Below are positions 45,629 through 54,014 of a stretch of 64,000 nucleotides of DNA, piece after piece. The notes below the pieces were generated by a model. That model did not search any database, was not told where the DNA came from, and was given only the letters and a program-made list of their open reading frames with translations. The first letter of the stretch is position 1. The number at the start of each line of letters is the position of its first letter. A program made the position numbers and the translations under genes. Source of the stretch: Solibacillus daqui (GTDB taxonomy: Bacteria > Bacillota > Bacilli > Bacillales_A > Planococcaceae); contig NZ_CP114887.1 in the NCBI RefSeq assembly GCF_028747805.1, positions 1,667,501-1,731,500 on the forward strand, given 5' to 3'.

Positions 45629-46807
45629 ATGGAACAATCGAATATTTTATGGGTAGATTTTTTAGCAAATGCTACTAGATTGCTAGATGCTAATAAAATG
45701 AAAGAGTTAATCGAACATGCCCAAAATTGTAAAATAACGCATTTAGTAGTTGATGCGAAAATTCCATATGGATTTACAACATATCCAAGTCAATTTGCCT
45801 TCCATGTAAGCGAAATGAAAGATGAACAATATAAGAGATGGGAAGGCCGAGATTTTCTTCAAGAGATGATCGAACATGCCAAAGGGACTGGTTTGAAGGT
45901 TATTGCAAATGTTGATGTGTTTTCAGAAGGCAGTGGCATCAATAAAGAAGGAATGGTATATAGCAGACCAGAGTGGAGAGTTACGCACTATGATGAGTCA
46001 TTTTCTGATATGCCGACAGCTATGGAAAATCATAATGATCCGACCATTTTCGTCAATCCAATTCACCCAGAAGTGGAAGCATACGAATTATCTATTATTC
46101 AAGAAATTATTAATCATTACGAAATCGATGGTGTCGTATTAGATCGATGCCGTTATCCGAATATTTATGGCGATTTTAGTCGTTTAAGCAAAGAGAAATT
46201 TGAAGCTTACATTGAACAAAAAATAGAAAATTGGCCGACAGATATTATGACAGTGGAGCATAAAAAACCTGTTTTTGGTAAGCTGTTCCCTAAATGGGCA
46301 GAGTTCCGAGCAAATAATATTAAGAATTTTGTTAAAAAAGCAAGGAATGTAGTGAAAACAAAAAACACAGATTTAATTTTTACTGTATATGTTGGTTCGT
46401 GGTACCCACTTTATTACAATGAAGGTGTCAACTGGGGCAGCAAAACGTATCAGCCATCTTTCGAATGGGTTTCTGATACATACTGCACAGCAGCGTATGC
46501 AGAGGAATTTGATTTTATCATGACAGGCTGCTATTACCCAGAAGTCACGATAGAAGAGGCTAAAAACAATCAAAGACCAGCCAATTGGTACAGCGTTGAA
46601 GGTGCAATTGAAATGAGCAAAGAAGTGATTAATGGACAAATACCTGTTATCGCTAGTTTGTATTTGAAAGATTATCAAGATAATGTCGAGCAATTTTTGA
46701 AGGCTGTAAAGTTATGTAAAGAACAAACAAATGGGGTTATGTTATTTGACACGATCTATTTAGAGGATTATCAATGGTGGGGCGAATTTGAAAGGTTCAT
46801 AAAATAA
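45629..46807 (+). CDS. GHL10-type glycoside hydrolase-like protein
   Basis: 392 residues resembling the glycosyl-hydrolase-like 10 family (PF02638, as in B. subtilis YngK): FVNPIHPEVEAYELSIIQEI followed by DGVVLDRCRYPNIYG, the beta-strand-4 region with conserved Asp-Arg-Arg-Tyr. Unlike most members it has no signal peptide or lipobox, so it should act inside the cell on imported material. Ribosome site aaggaaagga. Part of the operon with DUF4127 and FAD proteins. Confidence 0.8.
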   Translation: MEQSNILWVDFLANATRLLDANKMKELIEHAQNCKITHLVVDAKIPYGFTTYPSQFAFHVSEMKDEQYKRWEGRDFLQEMIEHAKGTGLKVIANVDVFSEGSGINKEGMVYSRPEWRVTHYDESFSDMPTAMENHNDPTIFVNPIHPEVEAYELSIIQEIINHYEIDGVVLDRCRYPNIYGDFSRLSKEKFEAYIEQKIENWPTDIMTVEHKKPVFGKLFPKWAEFRANNIKNFVKKARNVVKTKNTDLIFTVYVGSWYPLYYNEGVNWGSKTYQPSFEWVSDTYCTAAYAEEFDFIMTGCYYPEVTIEEAKNNQRPANWYSVEGAIEMSKEVINGQIPVIASLYLKDYQDNVEQFLKAVKLCKEQTNGVMLFDTIYLEDYQWWGEFERFIK

Positions 46808-46862
46808 AGCACGCAGATAATGAATACGTATATTGCCACGCTGCTAGAAGGAGCTAAATGTA

Positions 46863-47570
46863 TTGAATAAAAGTCATCGTGTGTTCAATAGTTTGCATTT
46901 AAATAAAGCGATAAATTATACAGTTCTCACGATGTGTAATGATATTAAAAATGCGTATATAGTATATGTTCAGGACGGATTTGACTATTTGGAATTGGGC
47001 AATTTAGAACAAGCTATGCTTCATTTAGTACGTGACAATCCTGAACTAGCACAGCACCTTGTATTTGTGTGCATTCATCCTGGAGATTCGTTTGAAAGAT
47101 GGGCATCATTTAGTAGCAAGGGTGCGCTATTTCCGCACTATATTCGCTTTATGAACGACGAATTTATCCCCACTTTCGAGAAAAGTTTACAGGTTGAAGT
47201 GATTTTAAAAAGAGGGCTATTAGGAGATTCGTTGGCAGGTAATATTAGTTTAAATATTGCATTGGACAACCCGGATCGATGGACGCATTTAATGCTACAA
47301 TCTCCTGCGGTGTCAATAGAGGATATAGGGCGAATAGGGAACCTGAATCTTTCGGGGTGGCATGTATATCAAACTGTTGGTATTTACGAAGACGAATTTA
47401 TTACCCCCATGTCAAACGAAAAATTATATATTTTGACGAGAAACCGTCAATTGTATAAACGCTTTCTTTTACACAGCGCAAATGTGAGCTATAAAGAAAC
47501 GCAAGACGAACATCTTTGGCGTGTTTGGGAAAATGATTTATTTAATGCATTAAGATTTTTTGTCATGTAG
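46863..47570 (+). CDS. Putative esterase (enterochelin esterase/esterase D-like)
   Basis: 235 residues, TTG start 9 bases behind aaggagc. Alpha/beta hydrolase of the PF00756 type, with the nucleophile elbow GDSLAG near residue 122 and a C-terminal DEHLWRVW supplying the His. Cytoplasmic. In this locus it may remove an acyl group (for example O-acetyl) from a sugar. Probably the last gene of the importer operon, since a terminator follows. Confidence 0.8.
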   Translation: MNKSHRVFNSLHLNKAINYTVLTMCNDIKNAYIVYVQDGFDYLELGNLEQAMLHLVRDNPELAQHLVFVCIHPGDSFERWASFSSKGALFPHYIRFMNDEFIPTFEKSLQVEVILKRGLLGDSLAGNISLNIALDNPDRWTHLMLQSPAVSIEDIGRIGNLNLSGWHVYQTVGIYEDEFITPMSNEKLYILTRNRQLYKRFLLHSANVSYKETQDEHLWRVWENDLFNALRFFVM

Positions 47571-47768
47571 GCTTCTGTGTTGAGCTGTTTTTACCGGAAA
47601 TTATGCTCCTCAGCACTGATTTCGGAATTTCAATTTTCCAATTGTTAAAAATGTGTATTTTAATTATGCAAAATACAGTCGGTGTTTGTTTAGCCATAAT
47701 AATTATGAGGAACATTAGATGAAGGTTAATTTGGCAATCGGCAACCTCAACCTTAACCTCAACAAATT

Positions 47769-47810
47769 AAGACAGCTCTATATATTGAATAAAATAACTG
47801 TCTTTTTATT
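47769..47810 (+). terminator. Probable terminator after the esterase gene
   Basis: aagacag / ctgtctt arms around a 22-base loop, followed by tttattttc. Confidence 0.5.
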
Positions 47811-47827
47811 TTCATCGAAAATACGTA

Positions 47828-47863
47828 AGGCCGGGAGTAAAGCACCTGCTTTACTCCCGGCCT
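47828..47863 (+). terminator. Strong GC-rich hairpin upstream of nanE
   Basis: A 17-bp perfect stem starting aggccgggagtaaagca with only cc between the arms; followed by ctttaag. It is 50 bases before the nanE start, so it may end read-through from the importer operon or attenuate nanE. Confidence 0.65.
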
Positions 47864-47913
47864 CTTTAAGAGACGCGGAAGATGTAATATTTTTTACGTG
47901 GAGATGTATGTAA

Positions 47914-48609
47914 ATGAATAAAAAACAAAGAATTTTTAGTCGTATTCATGGACAATTAATCGTTTCATGTCAGGCGCTTCCAGAAGAACCCCTTCATAGC
48001 CCTTATATTATGAGTAAAATGGCTTACGCTGCAATGCTTGGAGGGGCAAAGGGGATTCGAGCTAATAGTGTGGAAGATATTAAAGAAATGAAAAAGGTTG
48101 TTGAACTGCCGATTATTGGCATTATTAAGCAGGTGTATGAAGGGTCGGATGTATTTATAACACCGACAAATAAAGAAATTGAACTTCTTTACGTGGAAGG
48201 TGTAGATATTATTGCACTCGATGCAACGAAAAGGATTCGACCTGACGGAAAGACAATCAGTGAAGTATTCCCTGAAATTAGGAAAACGTATAAAGAGCAA
48301 ATTTTTATGGCGGATTGCTCGACCTACGAAGAAGCGAAAGAGGCTTATGAATTAGGGTTTGATTGCTTAGGTACAACATTGAGCGGTTATACCGAATATA
48401 CAATGGGGCAGCAATTACCCAATCTACCGTTAATGGAAAAATTAGTACAGGATTTCCCGATCCCTGTCATTGCGGAAGGGGGAATTTGGACGCCGGAGCA
48501 ACTGAAGCGCGTTTTCGAAGTAGGCGTTCATACAGCTGTCGTTGGCACAGCGATTACGAGACCTATGGAAATTACCAAAAGATTTATTTCTGCCATAAAA
48601 GATGAATAA
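47914..48609 (+). CDS. nanE: N-acetylmannosamine-6-phosphate 2-epimerase
   Basis: 231 residues, full family length. The N-terminal HGQLIVSCQALPEEPLHSP is the NanE signature; GIIKQ, IIALDATKR (catalytic Lys), FMADCSTYEEA, GTTLSGYT and VIAEGGIWTPEQ mark the TIM-barrel active site. Converts ManNAc-6-P to GlcNAc-6-P, which then enters glycolysis through NagA and NagB (not in this window). No nanA (sialic acid lyase) is present, so the ManNAc source is not sialic acid by the usual route. First gene of a three-gene unit with a ROK kinase and RpiR regulator. Confidence 0.96.
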   Translation: MNKKQRIFSRIHGQLIVSCQALPEEPLHSPYIMSKMAYAAMLGGAKGIRANSVEDIKEMKKVVELPIIGIIKQVYEGSDVFITPTNKEIELLYVEGVDIIALDATKRIRPDGKTISEVFPEIRKTYKEQIFMADCSTYEEAKEAYELGFDCLGTTLSGYTEYTMGQQLPNLPLMEKLVQDFPIPVIAEGGIWTPEQLKRVFEVGVHTAVVGTAITRPMEITKRFISAIKDE

Positions 48610-48656
48610 AAAGGGTAATATTCTGCTAGAAAAGATAGTTGTAGAGGATGACGGAA

Positions 48657-49535
48657 ATGAAAATATTAGCAGCTGATATTGGCGGAACATCTATAAAAGT
48701 TGGTATCTCAAATAAAGAGGGTAAGATTGAATTATTGAAAGCGTTCGACACGGAAAGTGAAAAAGGTGGAAAATATTTAGTTGAAAAACTAATTAAGATA
48801 ATAAGTGAATACGAGGACTTTGATGCGATAGGCATTAGCACTGCTGGGCAGGTTAATAGTATAGAAGGTTCGATCATTTATGCGAACGACAATATTCCAA
48901 ACTATACCGGCACACAATTAAAGAAAATTTTAGAAAATCACTTTAAAGTTCCCGTTAAAGTTGAAAATGATGTATATGCAGCCGCTTTAGGCGAACAGCA
49001 CTTTGGGGTTGCCAAGGAGTTTAATGATTTTTTATGTTTAACATATGGTACAGGTATTGGTGGTGCCATTGTACTGAATTCGAAATTATATAAAGGGTAT
49101 ACCGGTTTAGCAGCAGTGTTTGGGCATATCATTACCCACCCTTTTGGAAATAAGTGTAACTGTAGCAAGGCAGGTTGCTATGAAACATACGCCTCGACAA
49201 CCGCTTTAATTAAAAAAGCACAGGAAATACATCCTGACGTAGTAAATGGTCGTCTATTTTTTGATCGATTAGCTGAGGGAGATAAAAGCCTCGCAAAAGT
49301 TCTTCATGATTGGGTTGAAGAAGTAGCATTAGGCCTCACATCCCTTATTCACATTTTTAACCCACCAGCAATTATTATCGGTGGCGGCATAATGGAGCAG
49401 GAAAGTGTTGTCAATATGGTATCAAGTAAAGTTAGAGAGTTGACGATGGAGTGCTTTTCAGATGTGAAAATTATGAAAGCCTCCCTTGGCAATAAGGCTG
49501 GACTTCTTGGTGCAGTGTCACTTCATCAAAATTGA
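48657..49535 (+). CDS. ROK-family sugar kinase, probable N-acetylmannosamine kinase
   Basis: 292 residues. ATP motif LAADIGGTSIKVG at the N-terminus, YGTGIGGAIVLNS, and zinc motif CNCSKAGCYETYAS near 167-180 define a ROK kinase; no DNA-binding domain. Position between nanE and an RpiR regulator indicates phosphorylation of ManNAc to ManNAc-6-P (NanK role). Start ATG 48657 is taken because ATG 48648 abuts gagg; either is possible. GlcNAc or glucose kinase activity cannot be excluded. Confidence 0.88.
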   Translation: MKILAADIGGTSIKVGISNKEGKIELLKAFDTESEKGGKYLVEKLIKIISEYEDFDAIGISTAGQVNSIEGSIIYANDNIPNYTGTQLKKILENHFKVPVKVENDVYAAALGEQHFGVAKEFNDFLCLTYGTGIGGAIVLNSKLYKGYTGLAAVFGHIITHPFGNKCNCSKAGCYETYASTTALIKKAQEIHPDVVNGRLFFDRLAEGDKSLAKVLHDWVEEVALGLTSLIHIFNPPAIIIGGGIMEQESVVNMVSSKVRELTMECFSDVKIMKASLGNKAGLLGAVSLHQN

Positions 49536-49552
49536 AAATAAAGGAGTTCAAC

Positions 49553-50407
49553 ATGGGAAACCAAGATATTTTTTCACTCATTCATTCAAGGTATAATTCA
49601 TTCACGAACACAGAGAAAAAAGTGGCTGACTATATTCTTGAAAATATGAAAGACGTTATTTACATGTCCATAACGGATTTAGCAGACGCATGCAATGTAG
49701 GGGAATCCAGTGTTTTTAGATTTTGCAAAACGATGGATTTGAAAGGATACCAAGAATTTAAAATTGTTTTAGCACATAGCATTTCCCTTGATGACGAAAC
49801 CCCACAACTATCCAGCGTTATTACTTTGCAAGACACGATTGGAGAGTTAGCTTCTAAAGCATTAACCTCAAATGTAAATGCACTAACAGAGACGTATAAT
49901 TTAATGTCAGAAATTGATATTTCCGATGCCGTTGAAAGTATGGTACAAGCGGAAAGGATTCATTTTTTTGGGGTAGGTTCCTCCTTAATGACCGCAATGG
50001 AAGCGAAAAACAAATTTATGAGGATTACGAATAAAACGGAATGCTCGATCGATTCACATCTTCAAGTAATGTCCGCTGCCTTAATGACAGAAAAAGATGT
50101 AGCAATCCTCATTTCCTATTCAGGTTCAACAAAAGATACGATCGAAGTGGCAAAAGTAGCAAAAGAACGCGGCGCAAAAATTATTTCCATTACAAGATTC
50201 GCAAAATCCCCTTTGACGAGCTTCTCGGACATTACTTTGCTTTGCGGTGCGAATGAAGGCCCACTTCAAGGAGGGAGTTTATCTGCAAAAATCGCGCAAC
50301 TGTATCTTTTAGATCTTCTCTACTTTGAATATTTTAAACGAACGATTACGGAAGCAGTTCCCAACAAAGAACGAACTGCAAAGGCTGTTATTGAAAAAAT
50401 GCTATAA
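49553..50407 (+). CDS. RpiR/MurR-family regulator with SIS domain
   Basis: 284 residues from ATG 49553, 6 bases behind aaggag. N-terminal HTH_6 (about 1-77, with GESSVFRFCKTMDLKGYQEF) and a C-terminal SIS phosphosugar-binding domain (about 120-250, HFFGVGSSLMTAMEA and ISYSGSTKDTIEV). Such proteins sense a sugar phosphate, here plausibly ManNAc-6-P or GlcNAc-6-P, and control the nanE-kinase unit or the whole locus. Confidence 0.93.
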   Translation: MGNQDIFSLIHSRYNSFTNTEKKVADYILENMKDVIYMSITDLADACNVGESSVFRFCKTMDLKGYQEFKIVLAHSISLDDETPQLSSVITLQDTIGELASKALTSNVNALTETYNLMSEIDISDAVESMVQAERIHFFGVGSSLMTAMEAKNKFMRITNKTECSIDSHLQVMSAALMTEKDVAILISYSGSTKDTIEVAKVAKERGAKIISITRFAKSPLTSFSDITLLCGANEGPLQGGSLSAKIAQLYLLDLLYFEYFKRTITEAVPNKERTAKAVIEKML

Positions 50408-50482
50408 CGTAAAGATCTATAAAGTTGGTTAATTAAACTGTTACGAAAAGTCAGGACCATTTTGACTGATCGTAATAGTTGT

Positions 50483-50526
50483 AACTTGATACAGTAGAAG
50501 TCCCCCTGCTTCTACTGAATCAAGTT
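50483..50526. other. Long stable hairpin of unknown role
   Basis: aacttgatacagtagaag and cttctactgaatcaagtt pair along 18 bases with a single mismatch around loop tccccctg. No T-run follows on the plus strand. It lies about 75 bases after the RpiR stop and may protect the 3' end of that mRNA. Confidence 0.55.
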
Positions 50527-50673
50527 AAGGCCCGGCGAATTCGATTAAGGCGAAACAAAACCAGGTGTAAGAACAAATGCAATTTATTCAAGAACAATTC
50601 TTTCTAAATAAACGGGAAATTTAAAGAGGGCGAGATTTTTACGTAATATTACTTACAGTATAAATAAATGATG

Positions 50674-50723
50674 AGCATCTCCAAATAGGATCGAGTGATT
50701 CAACTAAGGAGATGCTTTTTTAG
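50674..50723 (+). terminator. Terminator in the gap 50408-50931
   Basis: agcatctcc / ggagatgct arms around a 25-base loop, followed by tttttt. The rest of this 524-base gap holds no gene that I can support. Confidence 0.65.
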
Positions 50724-50931
50724 GTGGTAAAAAATACACTTCCGATTGTAATGGAGCCTGAAGATAAAAGGTATTATTAATGAGTATCATATATTGTAAT
50801 TGGAGTGTGAAGGGAATTACTTGATTTTTTAATGTATGGATAACGATGCCTAATTCCATTTTTTGTTATAAAATAAAATATACATAGTTTTGATTTTATT
50901 CAATTACAAATAACTGGATAGGGGGAGAAGG

Positions 50932-51726
50932 TTGAAAAAATTATTGGTGATTCTTGCTGTTGTTGGGCTTTTCCAATTTGCGAGCATTGTTTATTATGAA
51001 TCAAAAATGCTGGAGAAACCGATTGTGATAGCTACTGAAGTCAATGGTGATACGAATCAAATTAACATCTCGTATATTTCGAATTTGATGCGACCGAGTG
51101 AGTTGCAATCCATTGAAATTGATGGGATGCACTTCTATCCGGGGCAAAATGATTGGTTTATGTATAATCCTTCAATGCAGCCAATTCAAGACCAAAGCTA
51201 CGCCAAGTATGCGTATTATGCGATTTTTGCCCCAACCATTGGGCTACAAACGAAAGAATTAGCCAATCAATTAGCAAACGCAACAGAGGGAACATTGTAT
51301 TTTACAGATGGCTATTCAGAGAAAGTCACGCTAACACATCGAAAAACAGCGCATAACGATTTCTTTGAATTTATCAGAAGCTCAGCTGGATCAAATGGCA
51401 CGGAGGCACGCTATCGGCTAAGTAAATCATTTACATTAACGGATGTGAACGTGGTGGAGGATAGGGTCGAACTGACAAGCTTCCAAATTAATAACAAGGA
51501 AGTGTCGCTACCTTTAGTGCAACCGATTGAATTAGATCGAAAAGATACGATTTTTCTTGCAACAACAGATGGTATGTCACGCTTTCAAATGGACCGTTTT
51601 ACGATTAACTTAGTTGGATTAGATGAATATAACAATGAAATCATATTAACTCACAGCAATAGTTTAAATAGTCTTCCAAGTGCAGAGTGGGTAGAAAGGG
51701 TTGTTAAGGAGCGTGGGGAAAAATGA
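50932..51726 (+). CDS. Membrane-anchored extracytoplasmic protein, unknown
   Basis: 264 residues, TTG start behind agggggagaa. An N-terminal hydrophobic segment (3-20) without a lipobox acts as signal or anchor; the remaining ~240 residues are mostly beta-strand-like with no motif I know. Its stop overlaps the next gene (ATGA), so the two are coupled and their products may interact. Confidence 0.65.
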   Translation: MKKLLVILAVVGLFQFASIVYYESKMLEKPIVIATEVNGDTNQINISYISNLMRPSELQSIEIDGMHFYPGQNDWFMYNPSMQPIQDQSYAKYAYYAIFAPTIGLQTKELANQLANATEGTLYFTDGYSEKVTLTHRKTAHNDFFEFIRSSAGSNGTEARYRLSKSFTLTDVNVVEDRVELTSFQINNKEVSLPLVQPIELDRKDTIFLATTDGMSRFQMDRFTINLVGLDEYNNEIILTHSNSLNSLPSAEWVERVVKERGEK

Positions 51727-52286
51727 ATTTTCATAGACGTATCGTAATAGGTGTGCTATTTCAATTAATTGATCTTAATATCAGTGGCATTGACATCATT
51801 CCCGATTTTATTGGCTATTTAATAACGGGATTTGCGCTTTCGAAGTTGAAAGTTCCTTACGCAGCAATGGGCATGTATTGCGCGGTGCTATTGACGGTGA
51901 GTTCATTTGTCGAACTATTTCTGCCAAAAACACAGGGTATGTATTTATATGAACCAGTCGCGTTCCCGATGCAAGTAGTAACGATTGCCATCGGATTACT
52001 TCATATTTTCTATTTAGCCTGCATTTTTAGTGTGTCAAAAGAAATTGTACCAACGAAAAAAAATGTTTTTCCGATGCTATTTATTGGCATGCATCTGTTG
52101 ACACAACTATTAATTTCAGTAGGCATCCATTTGAATGTCAATGAGGTGGAAAATTATATTCCTATTTGGATCTTTATCTATCTACTTTTCTATGTCTTTT
52201 TCTTTGGCTTTTTATGGCGAAGGGAATATATAGAGCTGGAGCTTCAACAGAAAAACAAACAGCCTTTACCGAGTAACTCGTTGTAA
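51723..52286 (+). CDS. Polytopic membrane protein, unknown
   Basis: 187 residues with about five or six membrane spans, overlapping the preceding gene by 4 bases. It has a conserved-looking GIDIIPDFIGY near residue 22, reminiscent of small Bacillus membrane proteins annotated only as hypothetical. C-terminal tail charged and cytoplasmic. No function can be given. Confidence 0.65.
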   Translation: MNFHRRIVIGVLFQLIDLNISGIDIIPDFIGYLITGFALSKLKVPYAAMGMYCAVLLTVSSFVELFLPKTQGMYLYEPVAFPMQVVTIAIGLLHIFYLACIFSVSKEIVPTKKNVFPMLFIGMHLLTQLLISVGIHLNVNEVENYIPIWIFIYLLFYVFFFGFLWRREYIELELQQKNKQPLPSNSL

Positions 52287-52344
52287 GTGGCATGAATGAG
52301 AGTAGAAACGTCATTTTGGAATAACTTTGTAAAGGGGGAGTACG

Positions 52345-52869
52345 ATGTTTTTTGTTCAAATGTCAGGGTTTCCTGGTTCGGGAAAGTCTACATTAGCGCT
52401 TGAAATTGCCAATCGAACGGGCTGTATTATTGTAGAACATGATGTTACGAAAACGGCATTATTACAGTCGGTGGTTGAATGCGAAATTGAAGAAAACGCT
52501 ACCGGTAAAATTGCCTACAATACGGATTTTGCATTAGTCGATTTTTATTTAGCACAGGGGAGAAGTGTCATTTTAGATAGCCCCTGTTTATATAGTGAAA
52601 TCATTGAGAGAGGTACTGCAATTTCTCGCAAATATGAAGCCAAATACAAATATATCGAATGTTATCTCGATGATTTTTTCGAGATAAATTGTCGTTTAAC
52701 AAGTCGTCAAAAGCGATTAAGTCAAATTTCTGAGGTGAAATCAGTCGAGGTATTTCATAACGCACTTAAGCATTGTAAAAAACCGCTTAATAACGATTTC
52801 CTTACGGTAAATAGCAAAGAACCATTAAATTCTTATATAAATCAAGTAATGGAATATATTCATAAGTAA
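52345..52869 (+). CDS. P-loop kinase-like ATPase (AAA_33 type)
   Basis: 174 residues. Walker A GFPGSGKST at residues 8-16, then EHDVTKTAL and a Walker-B-like VILDSPC near 87. The layout is that of small P-loop kinases related to polynucleotide kinase/zeta-toxin-like proteins that phosphorylate small molecules. Start behind aaaggggga. No antitoxin-like gene beside it, so a toxin role is not supported. Confidence 0.8.
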   Translation: MFFVQMSGFPGSGKSTLALEIANRTGCIIVEHDVTKTALLQSVVECEIEENATGKIAYNTDFALVDFYLAQGRSVILDSPCLYSEIIERGTAISRKYEAKYKYIECYLDDFFEINCRLTSRQKRLSQISEVKSVEVFHNALKHCKKPLNNDFLTVNSKEPLNSYINQVMEYIHK

Positions 52870-53069
52870 ACTTGCTACAAAGTTAATCAAAAGGAACTTT
52901 GCGTTTATTGGATAAATAGTATGCTTAAAGTTTTAGTTATTGACATATTTAAGAAAATATTAAATTTCTATAATTCATATAATTATTTAAGGGGAAATCA
53001 TTAACTCTTGTTTGTTTCAAGTTGCAGTTACGGAAAACAAATTATTTCATTTGAAGGGGGAAATATTGT

Positions 53070-53825
53070 ATGAACGAAAAAGATAACTCTGCAGAAAATA
53101 AAGAGGATATAAAAATTTCAATTATAATACCCGCCCATAATGAAGAAAAGTATATTGGAAAATGCCTAGCATCGATTTCAAAAGCCTCAAAATTATTTGA
53201 AAATCAAGTTGAAATCATTGTTGTGTTAAATCGATGTACAGACAGAACGGAAGAAATTGCAAAATCTTATAACTGTATCGTAATAAGGAATGACGATAAA
53301 AACCTATCTAAGATTAGGAACGCAGGTGTTGAAAAAGCTAGAGGAGAAATCATCGTTACAATTGATGCAGATACACAGATGAACGAACATTTGTTGTCTA
53401 AGGTAGAAGAGAACTTAATGTCTGGAAAGTACATTGGCGGCGGAGTTACAGGGAAATTTGACAGAATGTCTTTAGGAATTTTTGTTTCATCTTTGTTATT
53501 AATTGGGCCACTATTATTTAAATACGGAGCAATTTCTGTGGGAATCTTTTGGTGCTACAAAGAAGATTTCAAATCGATTAATGGATTTAATGAAGATATG
53601 CTTATGGCAGAAGATGCAGATTTTGCTAAACGATTAAAAGAGTGGGGAAAAAAGAAGGGAAAAAAATTCGGGACGATTCAAAATGGGATGATCACTTCAA
53701 CCAGAAAGTTTGATAAACATGGAGACTGGGTTTTGCTTAAACGTCCGAAAATGATCTTAGCTTATCTTAAGGGAAAAGACCAGAAATATGCAGATGAAGC
53801 ATATTATGAAAATCAAGATAGGTAA
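53070..53825 (+). CDS. Glycosyltransferase family 2
   Basis: 251 residues. IIPAHNEEKYIGKCLASI starts the GT-A fold, DADTQM near 100 is the metal-binding DxD, and MAEDADFAKRLKEWG near 183 provides the ED motif. A hydrophobic stretch at about 132-150 may touch the membrane. Substrate probably a nucleotide-sugar; product unknown. Start follows gaaggggga. Monocistronic with a terminator. Confidence 0.88.
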   Translation: MNEKDNSAENKEDIKISIIIPAHNEEKYIGKCLASISKASKLFENQVEIIVVLNRCTDRTEEIAKSYNCIVIRNDDKNLSKIRNAGVEKARGEIIVTIDADTQMNEHLLSKVEENLMSGKYIGGGVTGKFDRMSLGIFVSSLLLIGPLLFKYGAISVGIFWCYKEDFKSINGFNEDMLMAEDADFAKRLKEWGKKKGKKFGTIQNGMITSTRKFDKHGDWVLLKRPKMILAYLKGKDQKYADEAYYENQDR

Positions 53826-53900
53826 AAATAGAAGTACCATTAGATTGTTCAAAAGTTAAACAGGGAAACAGATTGTGAAATAATGTACTTAACAAAGAAG

Positions 53901-53933
53901 AAGTGTTAATCAAAGAAGGATTAACGCTTTTTT
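53901..53933 (+). terminator. Terminator of the glycosyltransferase gene
   Basis: aagtgttaatc / gattaacgctt stem (one G-U pair) followed by ttttt. Confidence 0.85.
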
Positions 53934-54014
53934 ACTGAAGTAACAAACCCTTTATACAAATACAACCATTTATAAAGGATTAAAATACATAAAAATAAGG
54001 ACTGGTTAACTAGA

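Noticed and set aside
47741..47764. aacctcaaccttaacctcaac as a regulatory direct repeat
   Set aside because: Short, imperfect and simple; it could arise by slippage and nothing links it to a gene.
47719..47913. 64-codon frame upstream of nanE
   Set aside because: It crosses two terminator hairpins, has no ribosome site, and its start lies in the low-complexity aacctcaacctt stretch.
52345..52869. Zeta-type toxin
   Set aside because: The P-loop fold is similar, but no small antitoxin gene overlaps or precedes it and length fits a metabolite kinase.
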